A stretch of DNA of 38,679 nucleotides from an uncultured Clostridia bacterium. Its GTDB lineage: Bacteria > Bacillota > Clostridia > TANB77 > CAG-508. The position numbers and the translations under genes were made by a program. This document shows positions 8,045 through 16,040 of the stretch, one piece after another. Under the pieces are notes generated by a model. It was not told the DNA's origin and searched no databases. It saw only the letters and a list, made by a program, of their open reading frames with translations. The stretch lies in assembly GCA_947631025.1 (NCBI GenBank), contig CANRKA010000009.1, forward strand, positions 1-38,679, read 5' to 3'. Within the stretch, counting starts at the first letter, position 1. The number at the start of each line of letters is the position of its first letter.

Positions 8045-9268
8045 TTATATATTAAATGATAATTCAAAATTTGTTCCGTCATTTAATTTTACTATAAAAT
8101 CTTTATTTATACTTGTTGCCTGAACAGATGCATCATTATAAATTCTAGTTTCTACAACATATACATCTCCTCTTTGTTCTACTCTTTCAACACTTAATAT
8201 TCCATAATTATAAAAATTACTATTAATATAATTTTCGAAATTTTCAACACTTCCAAAATTATTATCTCTAAATGTACTATTTAGTTTTTCATATGCACGT
8301 TCATAGTCTTTTGTATTTATCATTCTTATAAACAAATCTACATTTGTATGTGCTTTAGATTCGTTATCTAATGAATTGTATTTGCTAATATAATTATTAT
8401 CTAAAATTGTATAGTTATCTAGCATAATGTTAAAGTCTATTATACTATTTTGTTTAATAATAATATTCATATTGTATTGATTTATTATTCTATAAACTTT
8501 ACTTTTACCTTCATAGCTTGATTCATATTTTATAAAACTACCTTTGCTTAGGTTTTCTTGTATATTTTCAACATATTTATAATAATCTTCTTTATCTTTA
8601 AACCTCTTTAACCTATATTCTTCATTTAAACTGTTATATATTTCTTCTGGATTATATTTAATATTAAATTTAATGTTATTTAATATTTCTCTACATATAT
8701 TTTCATCGCTCTCATTATAAAATGAATATTCATTATCTTCATTTTTTTCTATATTATAGTTTGAATTAATAGCATTAATTTCTTCAATACTATTTCCATT
8801 AATTATTGCATAGGTCATATTTTTATAATCAAACAAAACTCCACAATAATAGTCTTTAATGTTATTGTTATCTACATATTGCCCTTGATATATATATAAT
8901 GAATGCTCTATATCAAAATCTCTATAATATGCCTTTTTAAAATGTATGCTTAATCCTTTATTCTCAATATTTTTAAGTTCTCCTTTGTATAAAATATTAT
9001 AGACCTTCTCACTATCATCATAATTTAATGTATCTAAATAGTACTTAATATAATGTAATCCGTTATAGTATAATGACTCTTCTGTTACTTGAGTTAAATC
9101 TGTTTGCTGTTTTAAATCAAATTCACTAGCATTTTCTACTTCAGATACATTATCATTTTTTGTTTCCTCATTATATATATTATTATTTTTATTTAAAAGA
9201 AACAATAATGCTATTATACAGATTATAATAATAATTATTATAATAATTATTGTTTTTAATTTTTTCAT
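8045..9268 (-). CDS. TcpC/VirB8-like membrane-anchored protein (paralogue 2)
   Basis: The 407 residues start with MKKLKT and an almost pure isoleucine membrane segment (about 7-25), encoded by an ATT/ATA repeat. An extracellular part follows with what appear to be two or three NTF2-like repeats. The last is at about 300-400 (DLFIRMINTKDYERAYEKLN...FENYINSNFY). The same pattern recurs in the protein at 10615-11910. A short cytoplasmic tail, one membrane span and tandem NTF2-like domains is the architecture of TcpC, the VirB8 counterpart of Gram-positive conjugation systems. Sequence identity to VirB8 is not evident. The ATG follows the previous stop almost directly, with GGAGG upstream. Confidence 0.6.
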   Translation of the reverse strand: MKKLKTIIIIIIIIIICIIALLFLLNKNNNIYNEETKNDNVSEVENASEFDLKQQTDLTQVTEESLYYNGLHYIKYYLDTLNYDDSEKVYNILYKGELKNIENKGLSIHFKKAYYRDFDIEHSLYIYQGQYVDNNNIKDYYCGVLFDYKNMTYAIINGNSIEEINAINSNYNIEKNEDNEYSFYNESDENICREILNNIKFNIKYNPEEIYNSLNEEYRLKRFKDKEDYYKYVENIQENLSKGSFIKYESSYEGKSKVYRIINQYNMNIIIKQNSIIDFNIMLDNYTILDNNYISKYNSLDNESKAHTNVDLFIRMINTKDYERAYEKLNSTFRDNNFGSVENFENYINSNFYNYGILSVERVEQRGDVYVVETRIYNDASVQATSINKDFIVKLNDGTNFELSFNI

Positions 9269-9270
9269 TT

Positions 9271-10519
9271 TTAATTTCCTCCAACATATGTTACGCTATT
9301 ATTATTTAAATTATTTTTAATATAGCTTAAATCTTCCCAGCCATATGCCTTATTCGAAGCTGTACCATGAGCAACATAAACACCTTTATTTTTATCATAA
9401 TCAATTAATGCAATACAATGCTGTCCACTAGTATATTTACAATATTGAACAACTAACCAAACTTGGCCAGAATTACTTAAATAATTTTTTATTTTTGTTT
9501 CGTCAAATGTACCTGCTTCTGCTTTTATTCCTGGTATAAGTCTTTTTAAAGATCTTTCAATTTCATCTGCACTAGAATAATTGTTTATTACCCCATTATG
9601 TGCTTTTATAATATCTGCTCTTGTAGTTTCTGGTGTAATACTTGCATTATATCCACTTGCAATAATAGCCTCTGCAGTTGGTCCACAACCAGCATAAGCC
9701 ATAGTTGCAGAATTACTACCTCCCCTACCATAAGCATTGGATGCCCAAGGAGAAGAATCCCCCTGAACATATAAATTAAATTTCTTTCCTGATGATGAAC
9801 TATAAACACCTATAGTTCCTTCTCCACCATTAGCAACAGTTGTTCCTGAATTATTATTAATACTTACTCCTGCAGATTCATATATTTCATCAATAAAGCC
9901 TTTTATTGTATTAATCCATTCATCTGGTGGTTGACAATATACCTGCCCAATTGATTTTAGGTCAAATTGTCCGGCTTGAAAGTACATTCCCTCACTATTT
10001 GCAATATAATCACCAGTATCTAAAATTGCATCTCCGTAGCTTTGATATACTTTCCAATAATATATTTCTCCGTTTTCACCAGTTGTCTGAAGTTTAGGAA
10101 TGTTAGATGATGCAGTAGTTGTTATACTACCAATATTATTTGTACCTTTTCCCAATATTCCACTTTTATTTGTAGCAATACCATTTTCTTTTCTATATAT
10201 AGAATATAAAAAAGCAGCATTTACCTTATATGTATCTTGAGCCTTAATTACATATGGTAAGAATTCAAGAGCATTTTCTTTCATGACTGTTTCTTCTGCT
10301 AGCCATTTTTCTAAAGCTTTTTCTAATTGGTCCTCTGAAAGCGCTGGTAAGGCTCCAGGTTCGTCTGTTTTTACTATATAATTACTATCTGTTATTTCTC
10401 CCATACTTAAAGCACTAGAACTATTTCCGCTCACTACCACTAACATTTATTCCTGTAATAGCAAGAATTAATCCTATCATTAATCCTATTGGAAGAGCTA
10501 TTATAATTGATTTTTTCAT
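9271..10519 (-). pseudogene. Two-domain wall hydrolase (lysozyme-like + C39-like peptidase), interrupted by a +1 frameshift
   Basis: A good ribosome binding site (AGGAG, 7-nt spacing) precedes ATG 10519, which opens MKKSIIIALPIGLMIGLILA, a signal or anchor segment. That frame stops at 10421. The track ORF (391 residues from 10446) continues in the next frame and has no signal of its own. Removing one base near 10432 fuses them into a 415-residue protein reading INVSGSSGNSSS. Track-frame numbering: lysozyme/glucosaminidase-like domain about 60-190 (candidate E87 in YRKENG), then a C39-like cysteine peptidase with C254 (AGCGPTAEA) and H343 (SGQHCIALID). It resembles conjugation-associated bifunctional hydrolases. 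Real inactivation and sequence error are both possible. Confidence 0.75.
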
Positions 10520-10559
10520 ATATATACTCCTACATTAATTTATCTTTATCGACAATTTT

Positions 10560-10568
10560 ATTATAGCA
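10560..10568 (-). promoter_or_regulatory. Extended -10 promoter before the C39 hydrolase gene
   Basis: TGCTATAAT on the minus strand, about 40 nt before the ATG and just downstream of a terminator. The -35 region (TTTAAA) is weak, as is common for extended -10 promoters. TGTCGAT follows it, one mismatch from a Spo0A box; not pressed. Confidence 0.5.
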
Positions 10569-10589
10569 TAAAAATCAAACTATTTAAAT

Positions 10590-10616
10590 AAAAAAGTAGA
10601 GAATCTCTACTTTTTT
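10590..10616 (-). terminator. Intrinsic terminator after the first TcpC/VirB8-like gene
   Basis: A stem of about 12 bp (AAAAAAGTAGAGA and its complement) ends in T6 on the minus strand. It overlaps the stop codon at 10615 and divides the secretion locus into two transcription units. Confidence 0.85.
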
Positions 10617-11910
10617 ATTTATTAAATGTAAACTCAAAATCATTATTATTTAAAATTATTATTAAATCTTTTTCTAATATTTCTTCTGTATTCACATTTT
10701 GAACTTTCATTGTACATTTATATATTTCATCTTTTTCCTCTATCTGTCCAAAATTAATATAATTTATATCAAAAAAGTTAGCTTTTATATATTCTTCAAA
10801 TTCTTCGTATGTTGGAAAATAATTTTCTCTGTAATCTTTAACTAGCCTTTCATATAAGTATTTATAATCTTTTTTGTTTATTGCTTGTTTTATTATATCT
10901 AAATTGTATTTTACCTTGTTTTCATTTGACATACTGTTATATTGATTTATTTGTTCTTCCGTTTGAATAGTATAATTATCTAATTCTACATCATATTGCA
11001 TAATAGACTTCTCTGTAAATACATAATAATTACCAAATTCATCTTTTAATGTGTATTTTGTATAATTATTATCTTCTGTTATATCATAATTTACTAGTTT
11101 AGCACTTAATAATGTATTATAATTATCATTTATAAATTTTTCAAATTGTAAAACATTTTGAAATTTTTTATTTCTATATTCATTTTCTAGCATATTAAAA
11201 GCTTCATTTGTATTATTTGTAATGTAATATCTATATTGTTCAAACATTTCTCTTATATATTGTTCTTCAGATATATTATATTGTTCAAATCCGTTATTTT
11301 CATTTTTTTCTATTTCATTTGTATATTTTACAGTAGGTATTTGACCTTCTATATTTTCTTCTTTATATTCTGAAAAATCTATACCATATGTTTTATTTGA
11401 ATTGTCTAAAACAAAAGTAAATAAAAAGTCACTATCATTACTTATATCTTTTGTGAAAATATAATATGTTTTTATATTAGAATCATTTTCATAAACAAAC
11501 ATATTGGTAATTTTTAAGTCTGTATTTGCATAATCTACAAATTTATTATATATCTCATTTTTACTGTACTCTTTGTTATTTGATAAAACAATAGAAGCTA
11601 AAAAATCTAATCCTTTGTTTTTATAATTTTCTTTAAAGATTTCTTCTGTACCTTGCTCAATTTTATATCTACTTATATCTACATTTAAATAATTTATGTT
11701 CATTTTTACTTCGTAAAATATAGATCTAACTGTAAAATAATCTTGTCTATTGCTTACTTTTTTTATTTTTTGAACTTCTTCTTCTATTCCTTCTCCTGGT
11801 TCACCTAATTCTTCGTTATTTCTTATATTTTTATTATAATAAACTAAAACACCAATTGTAATAAGCAATAAAATTGAAATTATTATAATTAAGTATCTTA
11901 AAACTTTCAA
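10615..11910 (-). CDS. TcpC/VirB8-like membrane-anchored protein (paralogue 1)
   Basis: The likely start is TTG 11910, 6 nt after GAGGTG; the track's GTG 11919 lies inside that ribosome binding site. The 431-residue product has one membrane segment (about 6-24) and a large extracellular part. Repeats of the form LDIIKQAINKKDYKYLYERL...YEEFEEYIKANFF (about 340-390) match the last repeat of the protein at 8045-9268. I infer tandem NTF2-like domains as in TcpC/VirB8, which join the wall-spanning part of the machine to the inner-membrane platform. It starts 13 nt after the NlpC/P60 hydrolase stop. Confidence 0.6.
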   Translation of the reverse strand: MKVLRYLIIIISILLLITIGVLVYYNKNIRNNEELGEPGEGIEEEVQKIKKVSNRQDYFTVRSIFYEVKMNINYLNVDISRYKIEQGTEEIFKENYKNKGLDFLASIVLSNNKEYSKNEIYNKFVDYANTDLKITNMFVYENDSNIKTYYIFTKDISNDSDFLFTFVLDNSNKTYGIDFSEYKEENIEGQIPTVKYTNEIEKNENNGFEQYNISEEQYIREMFEQYRYYITNNTNEAFNMLENEYRNKKFQNVLQFEKFINDNYNTLLSAKLVNYDITEDNNYTKYTLKDEFGNYYVFTEKSIMQYDVELDNYTIQTEEQINQYNSMSNENKVKYNLDIIKQAINKKDYKYLYERLVKDYRENYFPTYEEFEEYIKANFFDINYINFGQIEEKDEIYKCTMKVQNVNTEEILEKDLIIILNNNDFEFTFNK

Positions 11911-11923
11911 AAAAATCACCTCA

Positions 11924-12925
11924 TTATTTTATAAATCTATATACTCTGTCAAAATTTCCACCTTCAACATCTTTTATACTTATATCATCTTGAGGATTTG
12001 TTGGATAATGGTCATGTGCTCCTGCTCTTTTGCCATTTCCTATATACAATTCAACGTGTGTTTCTCTCCATAAAATATCTCCTGGTTGTAAATCCACATT
12101 TCCAAAGTCTCCAATATATCCATCTACCTTATATCCAAAAGTCGTACCTGGTATTTCCATATTAAAATATTCTTTATACAATCTATAACAAAATGATGAA
12201 CAGTCGAAACTGTGAGGTCCAAATCTGTTTGCTTGAGAATATATATAAAATTTATAGTCTGAATCATTTGCAATTTCAATAGCTCTTGCAATTAATTTTT
12301 CCATTTTTTCTTTATTGGCACCTTTAAGTGAAGTCTCTATAGAACTATTGCTAGAAGATACAGATACTTTTAGCTTATCATACCAATTTTTTGCATATTC
12401 TTGTCTTTGAGATACCTCTTGTCCTGGAGCTCCTTCAAAGTTATTCAAAAAATATTCAGCAAGTTCCTCAACATTTCCTCCTTGCATTAATTTATCTTTT
12501 GTAGACCTATAATATTCACTATTTAATTCTTTCCATAAAAATTCTACTTGGGTTTGTGCATCTGTCCAATCTGTTTTCTTTTCCTCTGCAAACTTTTGTA
12601 ATTCATCCCACCTACCATTTCCCCATTGGCATAATCCATGATAAGTACCGTACGAATCTACAACAGTTGGGTCAAAATTGCTCTCTTGCTGCATATTTCC
12701 CAATACAGCTGCAACTGCTTCTATTGGCATTCCCTTTCCAAGTAGAAAATCTGCTACAATCCCTGCAACTCCTTCTAAGTTGCTTGTTTGGTTTGTTATA
12801 TTTCCTTTTTCTCCGTTATTATTTTTATTTCCAGCAGAAGCTCCAGACAAAAATGCTCCTCCAAGACAAAAAGCTATTCCTATAACTATTATAATACCTA
12901 TACAAACATTCTTAATATGTTCCAT
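11924..12925 (-). CDS. Bifunctional wall hydrolase: phage-tail-lysozyme domain + NlpC/P60 peptidase
   Basis: This 333-residue protein is the VirB1/CwlT-type hydrolase of the secretion locus. It has an N-terminal membrane or signal segment (about 8-30) and a lysozyme-like domain (about 50-190, candidate catalytic E81 in NMQQESNFDP, then HGLCQWGNGRW). A linker and a C-terminal NlpC/P60 domain follow, with C242 (DCSSF), H290 (THVELYIG) and a third polar residue near AHDHYP. Such enzymes cut both glycan strands and stem peptides to open the wall for the apparatus. AAGGTGA precedes the ATG. Its general design matches the frameshifted hydrolase at 9271-10519. Confidence 0.88.
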   Translation of the reverse strand: MEHIKNVCIGIIIVIGIAFCLGGAFLSGASAGNKNNNGEKGNITNQTSNLEGVAGIVADFLLGKGMPIEAVAAVLGNMQQESNFDPTVVDSYGTYHGLCQWGNGRWDELQKFAEEKKTDWTDAQTQVEFLWKELNSEYYRSTKDKLMQGGNVEELAEYFLNNFEGAPGQEVSQRQEYAKNWYDKLKVSVSSSNSSIETSLKGANKEKMEKLIARAIEIANDSDYKFYIYSQANRFGPHSFDCSSFCYRLYKEYFNMEIPGTTFGYKVDGYIGDFGNVDLQPGDILWRETHVELYIGNGKRAGAHDHYPTNPQDDISIKDVEGGNFDRVYRFIK

Positions 12926-12966
12926 TTATTTCACCTTCTTTATTATGCAAAAGTAACTATTTAATT

Positions 12967-13488
12967 TTAATCTTCTATGTTTATTTTTCCTTTTTCTATA
13001 TATAGATATTTTTTTGCTAGTACTTTGCTATTTCCTGAAGTTAATAAATCTCCTTCAACAATTTCTATTAAATAACGATTAGTAATTCCTGGGTTTTTAG
13101 TTATTGTGTAATTTGACCCTAAATTTATAAAGTTATTAATAAAATTTTTTTCAAACTTATACTGTTCTTTATATTTTTCATTTTGTTTTGTATTTTCTGA
13201 AAGCTTTTCATATGCAGAAACTACTTTGTTAGCTCTACATTCTTCAATAAAATCTTTAATATTATCTTCTTCTTTTGATGTTTCTTTTGCTCTATTATTA
13301 ACATCATTTGATACACTATTATTTATACCGTTTTTATTTGTATTTGCTAATTCATTGACTTCATTAGTTGAATTATTTTTTATATACCAATTTAATGTTC
13401 TTGTAATAAGCAAAAAAAGAGCAATTATGATAATCCATTTGTATATAATTTTTCTATTTTGATTTAAAAAACGAACTAAATTACCCAT
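12967..13488 (-). CDS. Small membrane-anchored protein, possible short VirB8-like component
   Basis: This 173-residue protein has a basic N-terminus, one membrane segment (about 16-34) and an N/S/K-rich linker. Its C-terminal domain (about 75-173) contains IKDFIEECRANKVVSAYEKL, which resembles the helix opening NTF2-like repeats in the two larger neighbours. It may be a single-domain relative of them. It lies 15 nt after the VirB6-like gene stop with GGGAG before the ATG, so it belongs to the core operon. No catalytic motif is visible. Confidence 0.5.
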   Translation of the reverse strand: MGNLVRFLNQNRKIIYKWIIIIALFLLITRTLNWYIKNNSTNEVNELANTNKNGINNSVSNDVNNRAKETSKEEDNIKDFIEECRANKVVSAYEKLSENTKQNEKYKEQYKFEKNFINNFINLGSNYTITKNPGITNRYLIEIVEGDLLTSGNSKVLAKKYLYIEKGKINIED

Positions 13489-13503
13489 AATTACTCCCTA
13501 TTT

Positions 13504-16026
13504 TTATAATTTTTTCATCTTTTCAATTCCATGTGCCATTTTTAAAAGTTTAATAGATCTATCAGCTGTTTTATCTGCATTTGGAACCTGTCCTTGTAGA
13601 TTACTTACAATAGAATCATGTATCTTAGCTGTTTTCTTATCGTCCATAAGCATTCCTTTATCATAATCTCTAGAAAGTTTTACTGTTCCCATTGCAGTTT
13701 CTCTATCTACTCCTGCTTTTTGTTCTAAATCAAGTCCTTTTTGAATTTCCTTAAAGTCTAAACCTTGCTCTGTATAATCATCTATTGCTTGATTTATTTC
13801 CTTATCTGTCATATTTTTACCATATTTACTTTTAAATGTTCTCATCATTTCTTGATCTTGTTTTATATTTCTTCTAGCTTCTTTAATTTGTCTTTTTTCT
13901 AATGTTTTTTCATAAGCTTCTGGATTATAACTACTTCTAAATGTGTCTACAGTATTTCTTGCTCCTGATGTAACAGATTCTGCACCATTAAATGCTAAAT
14001 TTGTAGCTGCTCTTCCTCCTGCATATCCTCCTGCTATTCCTGCTGCTCCTAGTTGAACTGCTTTTCCAACATCTCCAGAAGCAATTCCATATGCAAGTCC
14101 AGCTGTACCCATTGCAGCAGCTGCTGTTATTCCAGCCCCAACTCTTGTAACTTTTCTAGCAGCTGTTGCAAGACCTCTAATGCCAGTTTGTCCATCAGAT
14201 AGTTTTCTAGAAAAACTTCCAATAACTTGTCCGGAACCTCTTACTATTCCTTTACCAACTTTTCCAACTTTAGAACTTGCAATTTTGTTTCCAACCCCTC
14301 TTATTGTTCTAGTAGGTTTAGTATCTGCTAACTTATTATCAGCATCATCTGGCTCATTTTGCATATTATTAGGAGCATTATTGGTATTTAAATCATTATT
14401 TTGATTTTCTTTGTCTTCTAGCTCTTGCATTCTATCTAATTTTTGTTGATATTCGCCTGGATTCATATAAGCATCTTCGTTACTTGTATTATCAAAATAA
14501 TTTTGTAATTCATCTTTTTCTGCCATTTCTTCCTCTGATAAACCAGGGGTAGGTGTATTGTCTCCTTGTGGTAGCATATTATCTTCATTATTAGTTTGAT
14601 TACCTTCATTATTATTTTGATTATTTCTATTTTGTGATGCTGCAAGTAAATCGTATGCATTATCTCCTCTTCTTGTATCTACAGGTCTTTGATTATTTCC
14701 ACCACCAGGAGAACCTGAATTTCCTCCTGATGAACCTTGACCATTTCCTTTATTAGGTAAAAGAGTTCTTATTGCTTGACTTCCAACAGTTGCTGCTGCA
14801 AGCAATCCTGCTGGATTTGGTGGTTTTATATTAGCTCTACCAAATCCTAAGTATTCTCTTAACATTTTTTCCATTGGAATCATAGCGCCTAAAACAACTA
14901 ATGCATAAATAGGATTGCTAGTTGCTAAAGATGAAACTGATGAAATTAACATTGAGTATAGTATTAAATGTAATGGCTGCATAAGTAATGTAAAAATATA
15001 ATCTTTAAGCCATTTTTCAAAACCTTGCGATTTTCCATCCATCATTTTATCTATTGGATATGTAAAAGCTATTAATGGAGCAATTACTGTTAAAAAAGCT
15101 AATTTTATAATCCTCATTAAATATTGCCATGTGAATATAAGAATATATATAACTAATACAAAATATACTAATGTCCAGAATAATGCATCTCCAATAGTAT
15201 GTGAGTCTTCGTCAATACTAAGGCCTGCAGCTGTTCTAGAAATATTTAACAAAGTATCTTGTGTTTGACTTCCAACCATCATGTTACTAAAGTTTTCTGT
15301 TAAATTAACAGAAAATACCATTATATAATGCATAAACATTATTAAAATAATTGCAATACACCAATCCATTAATGATTGTTTATATTTTGCTTTTTCTCCA
15401 GCTACACTAGAAATTGTAATTTTTATTCCAATAAAAACTAATACAATTAACATTAGTACTAATGCAATGTTTCTAAAAGTAATATACCATGTTGCGATAA
15501 TTCCTCTTAGATTATATGCAATAGACTTAGTGTGATCTTTATTATCATCATAGGATTTAAAGAAATTAGGATTTAAAGCTTCTACTTTATTAGTAAACAA
15601 ATCTATTAAAGAATATTTAATATTTGCAATATCAATTTCATTTCCAGCTTGTTCTCCTGCAACAGTTGCCATAAGTCCACCAAACACAGGTATTCTTGAC
15701 AATCCTGAAAACATTCCAGATAATCCTCTAACCCATAGTGGATCCGTTTCGTCTGTTTCTAAATCTTCTCTAAATGCTTCTGTAGCTGACTTTCTAACAA
15801 ATAAATCTGAAAATTTTGTTTCTTCAATAAAGTAATTTTGAAGTCCCCATATAACTGAATCTGGTATATATGTTATTATATCAATTAAATTCTTTACAAT
15901 AGCTTCACTTGTATCAGATACACTTGCTTGTGCATAATTAGGTATAATAAAACTTAGTAGTGTTACTATAATTATTGGTATAAATATTATCTTTTGTTTT
16001 AGGTTTGTAAATTTATTTAGTTTCAC
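13504..16026 (-). CDS. virB6: VirB6/TrbL-like polytopic membrane protein of the T4SS
   Basis: The gene starts with GTG 16026 after GGGAGG. The 840-residue product has a signal peptide (about 10-34), an extracellular segment, and about six to seven membrane spans (about 180-400). A long cytoplasmic tail follows: a G/S/N/Q-rich linker (about 425-560) and then a mixed domain rich in A and G, with a charged C-terminus. This plan is that of VirB6/TrbL-type channel proteins beside VirB4 in Gram-positive systems. One helical hairpin (GIKITISSVAGEKAKYKQSL) closely resembles the pilin hairpin upstream. It lies 14 nt after the virB4 stop. Confidence 0.85.
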   Translation of the reverse strand: MKLNKFTNLKQKIIFIPIIIVTLLSFIIPNYAQASVSDTSEAIVKNLIDIITYIPDSVIWGLQNYFIEETKFSDLFVRKSATEAFREDLETDETDPLWVRGLSGMFSGLSRIPVFGGLMATVAGEQAGNEIDIANIKYSLIDLFTNKVEALNPNFFKSYDDNKDHTKSIAYNLRGIIATWYITFRNIALVLMLIVLVFIGIKITISSVAGEKAKYKQSLMDWCIAIILIMFMHYIMVFSVNLTENFSNMMVGSQTQDTLLNISRTAAGLSIDEDSHTIGDALFWTLVYFVLVIYILIFTWQYLMRIIKLAFLTVIAPLIAFTYPIDKMMDGKSQGFEKWLKDYIFTLLMQPLHLILYSMLISSVSSLATSNPIYALVVLGAMIPMEKMLREYLGFGRANIKPPNPAGLLAAATVGSQAIRTLLPNKGNGQGSSGGNSGSPGGGNNQRPVDTRRGDNAYDLLAASQNRNNQNNNEGNQTNNEDNMLPQGDNTPTPGLSEEEMAEKDELQNYFDNTSNEDAYMNPGEYQQKLDRMQELEDKENQNNDLNTNNAPNNMQNEPDDADNKLADTKPTRTIRGVGNKIASSKVGKVGKGIVRGSGQVIGSFSRKLSDGQTGIRGLATAARKVTRVGAGITAAAAMGTAGLAYGIASGDVGKAVQLGAAGIAGGYAGGRAATNLAFNGAESVTSGARNTVDTFRSSYNPEAYEKTLEKRQIKEARRNIKQDQEMMRTFKSKYGKNMTDKEINQAIDDYTEQGLDFKEIQKGLDLEQKAGVDRETAMGTVKLSRDYDKGMLMDDKKTAKIHDSIVSNLQGQVPNADKTADRSIKLLKMAHGIEKMKKL

Positions 16027-16040
16027 ATTATACCTCCCTT

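Noticed and set aside
9180-9250. Tandem ATT/ATA repeat as a contingency locus
   Set aside because: It encodes the isoleucine-rich membrane segment in frame and is imperfect, so slippage switching is speculative.
9606-9809. 67-residue minus-strand ORF
   Set aside because: Lies inside the C39 hydrolase gene in another frame.
14463-14660. 65-residue minus-strand ORF
   Set aside because: Product of the low-complexity N/Q-rich linker of virB6 read in another frame.
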